A DNA stretch of 64,000 nucleotides. It comes from Artocarpus heterophyllus (Eukaryota > Streptophyta > Magnoliopsida > Rosales > Moraceae). The notes beneath the pieces were generated by a model that made no database searches, was not told the DNA's origin, and saw only the letters and a list, made by a program, of their open reading frames with translations. Shown piece after piece: positions 1-11,187 of this stretch; within the stretch, counting starts at the first letter, position 1; the number at the start of each line of letters is the position of its first letter. The position numbers were made by a program, and so were the translations under genes. The stretch lies in assembly GCA_025403435.1 (NCBI GenBank), contig CM046338.1, forward strand, positions 23,892,392 through 23,956,391. The letters are read 5' to 3'.

Positions 1-1206
1 CAACAAAATGTTCCCAATCTTCAGTTGCAAGCTTTAATGAGGCAAATGGAACGGTTGTTGACGCGAGCTCTAGAGCCCATTCATGAGAGATTAGATGAGG
101 TTGATGCCAGAACACGCAATAGGCAGCCACAAAACATGCAAAATAGGCGGAGGGGTGGATGTGATCTTTCGGAGGAAGATGAATTAGAAGAGTTGGAGGA
201 ACCATCAATAAATAGGGGCAGATTTAGGCGTGGAAATGGGAATAGAGAAGCTAGGAACCGAGAAGACAATAATATGGGAGGTGTTAAAATGAAGATTCCG
301 CCATTCCAAGGGAAAAATGACCCCGAAGCATACCTAGAGTGGGAGAAGAAAGTGGAGCTAGTATTTGATTGCCATAACTATTCAGAGTTAAAGAAAGTTA
401 AGCTTGCTGCAATTGAGTTCTCTGATTATGCGGTTGTATGGTGGGATCAGTTGGTAATGAATAGGGGATGGAACCGAGAACACCCGATTGAGACATGGGA
501 GGAGATGAAAACAGTGATGAGAAAGCGATTTGTACCCAGCCATTACTATCGGGATTTGTACAAAAAGTTGCAAGGACTTAGACAAGGAAACAGGAGTGTG
601 GAGGAATATTATCAAGAGATGGAAATAGCCATGATACAATCCAATGTTGAAGAAGATCGAGAAGCAACCATGGCAAGATTTTTGCAAGGGCTAAATCTGG
701 ATATTCAAGATAGGGTGGAGATGCAACACTATGTAGAGTTAGAAGACATGTTGCACATGGCCATCACAGTAGAGCAGCAGCTCAAGAGGAGGGGTAGCTC
801 ACGTGCGAATGTTAGTTTGGCACCTTCTTCATGGAAGCCGAATTATGGGAAGAGAGAAGAGAAATCGGTTGCTAGGCCAAAGTTTGAGCCAAAACCAGCC
901 ACGGCTAGCCCTTCAAACCAAGGTAAATATGATTCATCCACTTCTCGAAACCGTGATATTAAATGTTTCAAATGCCAAGGCAGGGGTCACATCTCAAGCC
1001 AATGTCCGAACAAAAGGGTGATGGTGTTACGGGACGACGGAGAGGTTGTTACGGATGACGAATCGGACGAGGACTCCATGCCACCATTGGAGGATGTGGA
1101 TGAGGAGGAGTGTGCTGTCCAAGGTGAATTGTTGGTCACTCGACGAGCCCTTAGTGTGCAAGCCGTAACAACCTCATCCACGTGCAGAACAAGGTATGTA
1201 GTGTGA
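1..1206 (+). pseudogene. E1 Gag (family B Ty3/gypsy), 5' end outside window
   Basis: This is the capsid/nucleocapsid part of a CRM-like gag-pol. The frame is open from base 1, so the N-terminus lies left of the window. Seen: an N-terminal helical stretch, an acidic linker, the Gag core beginning MKIPPFQGKNDPEAYLEW near 290, the WWDQL motif, and a zinc knuckle [15 protein letters not shown] (CX2CX4HX4C) near 964-1008. Related copies in the window keep Gag and protease in one frame. Here a short deletion near 1160-1180, after RRALSVQA, shifts the frame and Gag ends at 1206. The protease continues in another frame from about 1182. This is inferred to be an inactivating mutation rather than a programmed shift. 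Confidence 0.9.
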
Positions 1207-3668
1207 TAATAGATGGAGGGAGTTGTACGAACGTTGCTAGCAGTACTATGGTTGACAAATTAGGGCTGCCAACGACCAAACATCCTCGACCTTACAAGTT
1301 GCAATGGTTGAATAATAGTGGTGAAGTGAAGGTAACTAAACAGGCATTAATTTCATTTCGCATTGGTAGATACGAAGATGAAGTTTTGTGCGATGTAGTT
1401 CCAATGGAAGCCGGACACTTGTTACTAGGTCGACCATGGCAATTTGATCGTTGGGTCAAACATGATGGCTACACCAATAAATATTCTCTTGTGCACAACC
1501 AGAGAACATTCACTCTTGTGCCAATGACACCAAAACAGGTTCATGAAGATCAAGTTTGGTTACAAAAGGAGAGTGAACAAAAAGGAGAGAATGAGAAAAA
1601 GAGAGAGAAAGGGAGTGAAAATAATGAGTGTTGGAGTGCAGAGAGAGAGTTCGCCCAGACAGGGAAAAAAGATAGAGGGGCCGAGAAAAAGGAGAAAAAA
1701 GGAGAGAACATTGAGAGAGCCAGTACAAAAGAATATTTGGCCAATGAGGTAAAATTAGAGAGAAAAACAAACTTTTATGCAAGAGAGAGTGATGTGAGAA
1801 GAGCTTTGTTTTCTAATCAGCCGATGATTTTACTCATGTACAAGGAGGCGTTATTAAACACTAATGATCTTGATTCCACCTTGCATAGTTCTGTTGTTTT
1901 TCTTTTGCAGGAGTATGAGGATATCTTTCCCGAGGAAACACCGCAAGGTTTACCTCCAATTCGCGGGATTGAACATCAAATCGACTTCATACCTGGAGCT
2001 ACAATTCCAAACCGACCAGCCTATAGAAGCAATCCCGAGGAGACAAAGGAACTCCAACGGCAAGTAAGTGAGTTGATGGAGAAGGGACACGTGAGAGAAA
2101 GCATGAGCCCGTGCGCCATACCAGTTTTACTTGTGCCTAAGAAAGATGGGACTTGGAGGATGTGCGTTGATTGTCGAGCCATCAACAACATCACGGTAAA
2201 ATATCGACATCCCATTCCTCGCTTGGATGACATGTTAGATGAATTGCATGGTGCTTGTGTATTTTCTAAAATTGATCTAAAGAGTGGATATCATCAAATT
2301 CGCATGAAAGAGGGAGACGAGTGGAAGACAGCTTTCAAAACAAAACAAGGTTTGTATGAGTGGTTGGTAATGCCTTTCGGTTTAACCAATGCCCCTAGCA
2401 CATTTATACGTTTAATGAACCATGTTTTGCGAGCTTTCATTGGAAAATTTGTTGTTGTTTATTTTGATGATATCCTGATCTATAGCACCAATTTGGATGA
2501 CCATATTGAACATTTGAAACTTGTTTTAGATGTTTTACGGAAGGAAAAGTTGTATGCTAATCTTAAGAAGTGTACCTTTTGCACGGATAAGCTTGTTTTT
2601 CTTGGTTTTGTTGTTAGTGCTCAAGGTATACAGGTCGACGAAGAAAAGGTTAGGGCTATCCAAGAATGGCCAAGTCCCACAAGCGTTGGAGAAGTACGGA
2701 GTTTTCATGGACTTGCTAGCTTTTACCGGCGGTTTGTAAGGGATTTCAGTACTTTGGCTGCACCACTCACAGAAGTAATCAAAAAGAATGTTGGGTTTAA
2801 GTGGGGAGAAGAACAAGAGAAGGCGTTTCAGCTTATTAAGCATAAGCTTACTCATGCTCCTTTACTTGCTTTACCTGATTTTTCTAAAACATTTGAAATT
2901 GAATGTGATGCTTCTGGTGTAGGTATAGGTGCTGTGCTGATGCAAGAAGGACGACCAATTGCGTATTTCAATGAAAAATTGAGTGGGTCAACACTAAATT
3001 ACCCTACTTATGACAAGGAGTTGTACGCGTTGGTTCGAGCATTAAAGACTTGGCAACACTACCTATGCCCCAAGGAATTCGTGATTCACACTGATCACGA
3101 GTCATTGAAACATCTGAAGGGACAACAAAAGTTGAACAAGAGGCATGCCCGCTGGGTGGAATTCATCGAGACATTTCCTTATGTCATTCGATACAAGCAA
3201 GGTAAGGAGAATGTTGTTGCGGATGCGCTTTCTCGCAGGTACGCATTACTTTCTATCCTTGACGCTAAACTGCTTGGTTTTGAGCATATTAAGGATTTAT
3301 ACCCTTTAGACCAAGATTTTAGTGAGGATTATCGAGCTTGTGAGAAAAACGCAATGGGTAAATTTTATAGGCATGATGGATTTTTGTTTCGAGAGAATAA
3401 GCTTTGTGTGCCTAATTGTTCTTTGAGAGATTTGTTAGTAAGGGAATCCCATGGTGGCGGATTGATGGGGCATTTTGGAATTGCTAAAACTTTAGCTGTT
3501 TTGCAGGAACACTTCTTTTGGCCACACATGAAAAGGGATGTTGAAAGAATATGTAGTAAATGTGTCACGTGTAGGCAAGCTAAATCAAGAGCACAACCCC
3601 ATGGTTTATACACACCTTTGCCATTCCTAGTGAGCCTTGGACTGATATTTCAATGGACTTTGTGTTAG
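1182..3668 (+). pseudogene. E1 Pol: protease, RT, RNase H, integrase N-terminus
   Basis: This continues the E1 polyprotein after the Gag frameshift. In order: an aspartic protease with [10 protein letters not shown] near 1207, a charged Lys/Glu linker (about 1550-1780), reverse transcriptase with the YFDDILIYS active-site box near 2458-2484, RNase H with IECDASG near 2900, and the integrase zinc domain with a C-X2-C (CSKC) near 3555. The frame ends at 3668 after a one-base deletion near 3630, where a homologous copy reads [11 protein letters not shown]. The integrase core then continues in the frame starting at 3653. The first codon taken here is GTG, not a real start, because the protein is a cleavage product of Gag-Pol. 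Confidence 0.9.
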
Positions 3669-4741
3669 GTTTACCTAGGACCAAACGTGGGAAGGATAGT
3701 GTGTTTGTGGTTGTAGATCGGTTTTCTAAGATGGCACATTTTATTCCCTGTCATAAAACTGATGATGCATCGCATGTTGCTGAATTGTTCTTTAGGGAGA
3801 TTGTGAGAATACATGGCATGCCTAGGACAATTGTTTCAGATAGAGATGCTAAGTTCTTGAGCTACTTTTGGAAGACTTTGTGGAGTAAGTTAGGTACTAA
3901 GCTGTTGTTTTCTACTACTTGCCACCCACAAACTGATTGTCAAACTGAGGTAGTAAATAGGACTTTGTCAACCTTATTAAGAGCAATCATCAGTAAGAAC
4001 ATTAAATCATGGGAAGACTGTTTACCGCATGTTAAGTTTGCATATAATCGCTCTGTCCATTCTGCTACTAAGTATTCACCTTTTGAAATTGTTTATGGTG
4101 TTAATCCTTTATCACCACTGGATTTATCACCACTACCTGTTTCTGAGTGTGTTAATTTAGATGGCAAAAGGAAGGCTGACTTTGTTAAACAGATTCATGA
4201 GAAAGCAAGACTCAACATTGAGCGAAGAACGGAACAATATGCAAAGCAAGCCAATAAGGGGCGACACAAGCTGATTTTTGAACCTGGAGACTGGGTGTGG
4301 TTGCACTTTAGAAAGAAGCGTTTTCCAGAACAAAGAAAGTCAAAGTTGTTACCACAGGGAGATGGTCCATTTCAAGTCCTTGAAAGAATTAATGACAATG
4401 CTTACAAGTTGGATTTGCAAGGTGAGTATAATGTAAGTGCTACCTTCAATGTTTCTGATTTGAGTCCTTTTGATGTAGAGTCTGATTTGAGGACAAATCC
4501 TTTTCAAGAGGAGGGGAATGATGGAGACTTAGGGAGCTCAAATTCATGGAAGGTGGTTGACCCAATACAAATTCCTATTGGACCAGTCACAAGAGCCCGA
4601 GCTAAGAAATTCAAGGAAGCACTAAATGGGCTGATTCATGAAATCTGGAATCAAGAAAATATGTGCAAACCCATTGGCCCAGGCCCACGCCAACCACAAC
4701 GGTGCGTCAATTTGATCCAAGTTCTAGAAGAATCCGGATGA
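3653..4741 (+). pseudogene. E1 integrase core and C-terminal CR-like tail
   Basis: This is the DDE integrase catalytic core. The first Asp is in MDFVLGLP, the second in VSDRDAKF and the Glu in QTEVVN. A GPF motif ([11 protein letters not shown]) follows and marks the C-terminal fold. The frame then crosses the polypurine tract at 4505-4518 into the 3' LTR. It ends with [18 protein letters not shown] and about 45 more residues before the stop at 4739-4741. In CRM chromoviruses a tail in this position (CR motif) is thought to bias insertion to centromeric chromatin. The match here is by layout and motif resemblance only. It is separated from the rest of Pol by a frameshift. Confidence 0.87.
4505..4518 (+). 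other. Polypurine tract of E1, inside the coding frame
   Basis: CAAGAGGAGGGGAA abuts the TG of the 3' LTR. It would prime plus-strand DNA synthesis. It is translated as part of the integrase C-terminal region (QEEGND). Confidence 0.85.
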
Positions 4742-5306
4742 GTCAAGCCTGATTGAAATCAGCTCAAATTTTGCAAGATCAAGTCAATGGAAGACTTTTG
4801 GAAACCTTCTCATTTTGGCACACGCGGCTAATCATTTATGCAAATTGTTGACGAGGATTAATTGCACTTTCCGTTTATTGTTGGGCGTGTAAATGGCTGA
4901 AAATCAGCCATTAAAGACTTTCCTTTCTTCTGGTTTTTATTTTAGGCTTAGTAATTATGTTTGAATTTGTCAACTTTTCTTTTTTTGGGCAACACTTTGT
5001 AATTTTGGCCTATAAATAGGCATTCCCAAGGTTAATGGATCAATCAATGTTTATTTTTCTGAGAGAGAAAATTCTTTCTTTGGTTCTTTGACGAACTACA
5101 CGAACTCATCGGATCAATCCAGGCGTTCAAACCTGACTTATCAATCAAGCTTCCATCCTTGATTGTGGCGTCTTCGATATACCAAGGTTCTTGCTTCGAT
5201 ATAAGCAACGGGTCGCGGTGACTTTCATCCAAATCTGAGTAGAAACGGTCTTGGTTCCTTCTTATTGATAACGGGTTTCGTCAGTATATTGGCGAGGTTC
5301 TTATCA
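4519..5306 (+). repeat. 3' LTR of E1 (family B)
   Basis: A 788-bp LTR that starts TGATGGAGACTTAGGG directly after the polypurine tract and ends GGTTCTTATCA. Its first 223 bases encode the integrase tail. A TATA-like box TATAAATA lies at 5011-5018, with the U3/R promoter expected around it. The next bases (GCCTG) resume a family A Gag that elsewhere reads AGTCTGAGAGG. E1 therefore appears to be inserted in E2, with GCCTG/GTCTG as the presumed 5-bp target duplication. The left partner is outside the window. Confidence 0.85.
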
Positions 5307-6385
5307 GCCTGAGAGGCATAAAAATGAAGATACCATCATTTCAAGGCAAATCCAATCCAGAAGCGTACCTAGAATGGGAGAAGAAAATGGAGTTCATCTT
5401 TGACTGCCACTACTATTCTGAGGCAAAGAAGGTAAAATTGGCTGTAATTGAATTTTCTGATTATGCTATTACTTGGTGGGATCAGCTTGTTATAAACAGG
5501 AGACGCAATAGAGAGCGGCCTATTGAGTCATGGGAAGAGATGAAGACCGTGATGAGGAAGCGATTTGTACCAACTTACTACTACCGGGAGTTGTACAACA
5601 AACTACAAAACCTTAAGCAGGGCAACCGGAGTGTAGAGGAGTACTATAAGGAGATGGAGGTTATGATGATTCGGGCTAATATAGAGGAGGATCGGGAGGC
5701 TACAATGGCAAGGTTTTTGGCGGGCTTGAACCGAGATATCCACAATGCCGTTGAGTTACAACATTATGTGGAGTTGGAGGACATGGTGCACATGGCTATT
5801 AAAATTGAGAATCAACTTATGAGGAGGGGCAGTAGGACACGTCCTAGCCAAAACCCGAGTACATCGGCTTGGAAAATCAACCAATGGAAGAGGGATGAGA
5901 AGCAATCCAACCCCAAGCCAAAGATCGAGCAAAAACAAGAGGTGGCCAACCATGGGAATCAAGGTAAATCCGATTCTTCCACTACTCGGACTCGTGATAT
6001 TAAATGTTTTAAATGTCAAGGCAGGGGTCATATAGCAAGCCAATGTCCGAACAAACGAGTTATGGTGGTGCGGGACAATGGAGACATTGAAATCGAGGAG
6101 GATTCGGACAATGATTCTATGCCTTCATTAGAGGATGTCGACGATGAGGAGTGCGCTGTCCAAGGAGAATTGTTGGTCACAAGGAGAGCTTTAAGTGTGC
6201 AAGCCAAAGAAGAAGATGAAGAGGTGCAACGGGAAAACATCTTCCACACTAGGTGCCACGTTCAAAACAAGGTATGTAGTGTGATTATTGATGGTGGGAA
6301 TTGTACAAATGTTGCTAGCACAACCATGGTAGAGAAGTTAGGCCTGCCAACAATTAAGCATCCTCGACCATATAAATTGCAATGA
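5307..6385 (+). pseudogene. E2 Gag (family A), N-terminus cut off by E1
   Basis: Family A Gag entered at residue ~113 of the full protein, because E1 is inserted here. Seen: [18 protein letters not shown] near 5324, WWDQL, a zinc knuckle [15 protein letters not shown] near 6007, an acidic linker, then the protease start IIDGGNCTNV. The frame ends at a TGA at 6383-6385 where related copies have TGG (Trp in KLQWLN). The following ORF is in the same frame, so this single stop is the only break between Gag and Pol in E2. A G-to-A change of this kind fits CpHpG-type cytosine methylation decay. Confidence 0.9.
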
Positions 6386-9300
6386 TTAAATGATACTGGT
6401 GAGGTAAAGGTGCATAAACAGGTGTTACTTCCTTTTCGCATTGGAAGATATGAAGATGAAGTTTTGTGTGATGTGGTTCCGATGCAAGCTGGGCACCTGT
6501 TATTAGGCAGACCATGGCAATTTGATCGGCGAGTTAAGCATGATGGTTTCACCAACAAGTACTCATTCGTTCACAATCAAAAGACGATCACTTTGGTTCC
6601 ATTAACACTAAAACAGGTCTACGAAGACCAAGTGAGCTTACAGAGAGAAAGTGATAAAAAAATGAAGAGCGAAGAAAAATCAAGAGTGGGAGTGCAGAGA
6701 GAGAGTTCGGCCAGTGAGAGAAAAAAAGAAGAGATGGCCGAGAAAAAGGAGAGCAAAGAGAGCAAGGGAGAGAAAATTGAGAGGGCTAAAAAGAATTCAC
6801 AATCAGCCAATGAGAGAAAAGTAGAGAGAAAAACAAACTTTTATGTAAGAAAGAGTGATGTGAGAAGAGCTTTGTTTTCTAATCAGCCGATGATTTTACT
6901 CATGTACAAGGAGGCGTTATTAAACACTAACGATCTTGATTCCACCTTGCATAGTTCTGTCGTTTCTCTTTTGCAGGATTATGAGGATATCTTTCCCGAG
7001 AAAACACCGCAAGGTTTACCTCCAATCCGCGGGATTGAACATCAAATCGACTTCATACCTGGAGTTACAATCCCAAACCGACCAGCCTATAGGAGTAATC
7101 CCGAGGAGACAAAGAAACTCCAACGGCAGGTAAATGAGTTGATCAAGAAGGGACACGTGAGAGAAAGCATGAGCCCGTGCGCCGTACCAGTTTTACTTGT
7201 GCCTAAGAAAGATGGGACTTGGTGGATGTGCGTTGATTGTCGAGCCATCAACAACATCACGGTAAAGTATCGACATCCCATTCCTCGCTTGGATGACATG
7301 TTAGATGAATTGCATGGTGCTTGTGTGTTTTCTAAAATTGATCTAAAGAGTGGATATCATCAAATTCGCATGAAAGAGGGAGATGAGTGGAAAACGGCTT
7401 TCAAAACAAAACAAGGCTTGTATGAGTGGTTGGTAATGCCTTTCGGTTTAACCAATGCGCCTAGCACATTTATGCGTTTAATGAACCATGTTTTGCGAGC
7501 TTTTATTGGAAAATTTGTCGTTGTTTATTTTGATGATATCCTTATCTATAGCAGCAATTTGGATGAACATATTGAACATTTGAAACTTGTTTTAGATGTT
7601 TTGCGGAAGGAAAAGTTGTATGCTAACCTCAAGAAATGTACCTTTTGCACAGATAAGCTTGTGTTTCTTGGTTTTATTGTTAGTGCTCAAGGTATACAGG
7701 TTGATGAAGAAAAGGTGCGAGCCATCCAGGAGTGGCCGAGTCCAACTAGTGTGGGAAATGTACGGAGTTTTCATGGACTTGCTAGTTTCTACCGGCGGTT
7801 TGTGAAAGATTTCAGTACTATAGCCGCACCACTGACTGAAGTCATCAAGAAGAATGTTGGGTTTAGATGGGGAGAAGAGCAAGAAAAGGCATTTCAGCTA
7901 CTCAAGGAGAAGTTGACAAATGCTCCATTGTTATCTTTACCTAATTTTTCCAAAACTTTTGAGATTGAATGTGATGCTTCAGGTGTTGGAATTGGTGCTG
8001 TTTTAATGCAGGAAGGGAGACCAATAGCATATTTCAGTGAGAAGCTGAATGGGGCAACTCTTAATTACCCAACTTATGATAAAGAGATGTATGCATTGGT
8101 TCGGGCATTAGAGACATGGCAGCACTACCTATGGCCTAAGGAGTTCGTGATTCACACTGATCATGAGTCCCTGAAACACTTGAAGGGCCAGCACAAGCTG
8201 AACAAAAGGCATGCTCGTTGGGTGGAATTCATAGAGACGTTTCCGTATGTCATTCGCTACAAGCAAGGTAAGGAAAACGTCGTTGCCGATGCACTTTCTC
8301 GCAGGTATATCTTAATCTCAATTCTTAATGCTAAACTACTGGGTTTTGAACACATTAAAGAGTTATATGCTGATGATCATGACTTTAGTACTGAGTATCA
8401 AGCTTGTGAGAGAATTGCTAGTGGTAAGTACTTTAGGCAGGAGGGATACTTGTTTCGGGAGAATAAATTATGTGTGCCTAATTGTTCATTAAGAGATTTG
8501 CTAGTGAGGGAATCCCATGGGGGAGGATTGATGGGACATTTTGGAGTAATGAAGACTTTAGCTATGTTGCAGGAACACTTCTATTGGCCACATATGAAAC
8601 GAGATGTTGAGAGGCTTTGTGGTAGATGTGTAACTTGTAGGCAGGCTAAATCAAGAGTGCAGGCCCATGGTTTATACACCCCTTTACCAATACCTAGTGA
8701 ACCCTGGATTGATATTTCGATGGATTTTGTGTTAGGTTTGCCTAGGTCTAAACGGGGAAGAGACTCAATATTTGTGGTCGTGGATAGGTTTTCAAAGATG
8801 GCTCATTTTATTCCATGCCACAAGACAGATGATGCTTCCAATGTTGTTGATTTGTTCGTTAGGGAAATTGTGAGACTTCATGGAATGCCTAGGACAATTG
8901 TTTCTGATAGGGACACCAAGTTCTTAAGCTACTTTTGGAAGACTTTGTGGGCTAAGTTAGGGACTAAGCTATTGTTTTCAACTACTTGTCACCCACAAAC
9001 CGATGGTCAAACAGAAGTTGTGAATAGAACCTTGTCTACTTTGTTGAGGGCTGTCATTAAAAAGAACATCAAAACATGGGAGGAGTGTTTACCACATGTT
9101 GAGTTTGCTTATAATCGATCTGTTCATTCTGCTACTCAATTTTCACCGTTTGAAATTGTTTATGGTTTTAATCCTTTAACTCCTTTGGATTTAATGCCAT
9201 TACCTTTGTCTGAGCATGTGAATTTAGATGGAAAAAGAAAAGCTGATCTTGTTAAGCAGATACATGAGAAGGCAAGACTCAACATCGAGCGAAGGACTAA

Positions 9301-9817
9301 ACAATATGCTGAACAAGCCAACAAAGGACGTCACAAGCTCGTCTTCGAGCCCGGTGATTGGGTGTGGTTGCACTTACGCAAGGAACGGTTTCCAGAACAA
9401 AGGAAATCCAAGCTATTGCCTAGAGGGGATGGTCCTTTTCAAATTCTCGAAAGGATCAACGATAATGCGTACAAGCTAGACTTGCCAGGTGAGTATGGTG
9501 TAAGTGCCTCCTTTAATGTTTCTGACCTAAGTCCTTTTGATGCAGGCAACGATTTGAGGACAAATCCTTCTCAAGAGGAGGCGAATGATGAGGACATCGT
9601 TAGCACAAGCAAGAGCACGTGGGAGACATATTCAGATCCAATTCAAGTTCCCATTGGTCCGGTTACGAGAGCTCGTGCGAAGAAATTTAAAGAAACACTT
9701 ATTGGGCTGATTCAAGCAACTTGGGCTCAAGCTATTTATTGGAGGCCCATTGAGGGAATTGCATGCGACAACCACACCAATAAATGCGTGATTCAAGCTA
9801 TAGAAGGGATTGAGTAA
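6386..9817 (+). pseudogene. E2 Pol: protease to integrase tail, nearly intact
   Basis: The best preserved Pol in the window, with more than 1130 uninterrupted codons after the TGA at 6383. In order: the rest of the protease with [10 protein letters not shown], a Lys/Glu-rich linker, RT with YFDDILIYS near 7530, RNase H with IECDASG near 7960, the integrase zinc domain (H/H, CGRC), the DDE core (MDF, SDRD, QTEVVN all present), GPF, and the tail [16 protein letters not shown]. The reading frame enters the 3' LTR at 9586 and stops at TAA 9815-9817. One conserved-site change is visible: GTWWMCVDC instead of GTWRMCVDC in the RT fingers. The protein looks capable of folding, but the upstream stop prevents a normal Gag-Pol. 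Confidence 0.92.
9572..9585 (+). other. Polypurine tract of E2
   Basis: CAAGAGGAGGCGAA precedes the LTR start TGATGAGG. One pyrimidine (C) interrupts the purine run compared with GAGGAGGGGAA in other copies. Confidence 0.75.
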
Positions 9818-11187
9818 TTTCCATTTCAGTTACTGATACGAACCACGCCAAGAGCTGACGCGACCCTAACCGAAGTTGGTTTCCAAGATCAAATTTCTAA
9901 CCGGTTTTGGATGGAACAGCGACCCGATGCCCAACAAGAAGCACGAACCTTGGTATGTGAGGACGCCACAATCAGCTATGGAGAGACCGATTGATAAGTC
10001 TTGGTATGTGAGGACGCCACAATCAGCTATGGATGGACTGATTGATAAGTCTATGAACGCCACGGAAATTTTCGATAAGTTCGAATAGTTCGTTTAGGAA
10101 CTAAAGAGAATTAAACCTCAAAATTATGTGTTATTACTTGTCTCAATTGATTGAAATTCGTTACAATTATATAGGGGTTCCTATGCGAATTTTCAGCCCC
10201 TAATTCCCATGGAAATTTCGGGAAACTCAATTAACAAAAGTCAAATCTAGACTAAATAAGGAAAGTTCCCTTAATGGCTTAAAAGCCTTACAATAATAGA
10301 AATACCAGAAACGGAAAAAAGGAAACTAGACATTAAAAGGTCAAAACTGATTCTTCTTGCTATGTGTCGCCTCAAAATGGGAAAGTAACTGAAATGGAAA
10401 TTACTCAATCCCTTCTATAGCTTGAATCACGCATTTATTGGTGTGGTTGTCGCATGCAATTCCCTCAATGGGCCTCCAATAAATAGCTTGAGCCCAAGTT
10501 GCTTGAATCAGCCCAATAAGTGTTTCTTTAAATTTCTTCGCACGAGCTCTCGTAACCGGACCAATGGGAACTTGAATTGGATCTGAATATGTCTCCCACG
10601 TGCTCTTGCTTGTGCTAGTGATGTCCTCATCAGTTACTCTCCCGTTTTGAGGCGACACATGGCGAGAAGAATCAGCTTTTGACCTTTTAATGTCTAGTTT
10701 CCTTTTTACGTTTGTGTTATTTCTATTATTGTAAGGCTTTTAAGCCATTAAGGGAACTTTCCTTATTTAGTTTAGATTTGACATTTGGTAAATGAGTTTC
10801 CCGAAATTCCATGGGAATTAGGAGCTGAAAATTCGCATAGGAACTCCTATATATTGTAACGAATTTCAATCAATTGGAGACAAGTAATAACACATAATTT
10901 TGAGGTTTAATTCTCTTTAGTTCCTAAACGAACTATTCGAACTTATCGGAAATTTCCGTGGCGTTCATAGACTTATCAATCAGTCCATCCATAGCTGATT
11001 GTGGCGTGCTCACATACCAAGACTTATCAATCGGTCACTCCATAGCTGATTGTGGCGTCCTCACATACCAAGGTTCGTGCTTCTTGTTGGGCATCGGGTC
11101 GCGGTTCCATCCAAAACCGGTTAGAAAGTTGATCTTGGAAACCAACTTCGGTTAGGGTCGCGTCAGTTCTTGGCGTGGTTCGTATCA
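9586..11187 (+). repeat. 3' LTR of E2 (family A), split by an inverted solo LTR
   Basis: The LTR runs 9586-9833 and resumes 10638-11187, about 798 bp in all. It starts TGATGAGGACATCG and ends GTGGTTCGTATCA. It carries the coding tail, a TATA-like CTATATATTG, and the two-copy 51-bp repeat near its 3' end. The interruption is a minus-strand solo LTR with duplicated GTTAC. To the right, ATTGT starts the RT of E3, so ATTGT is the expected target duplication of E2. Confidence 0.9.
9834..10632 (-). mobile_element. Solo LTR, family A, inverted within the E2 LTR
   Basis: A complete 799-bp LTR in reverse orientation (TGATACGAACC...GATGTCCTCATCA). It is flanked by perfect 5-bp duplications GTTAC at 9829-9833 and 10633-10637. 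No internal region remains, which fits LTR-LTR recombination of a full insertion. It forms an imperfect inverted repeat with the surrounding plus-strand LTR. The antisense of 10401-10622 still encodes the integrase tail. Confidence 0.95.

Noticed and set aside
1160..1206. Programmed frameshift between Gag and Pol in E1
   Set aside because: E2, E10 and the other family members keep Gag and protease in one frame. E1 simply lacks bases there, so a mutation is more likely.
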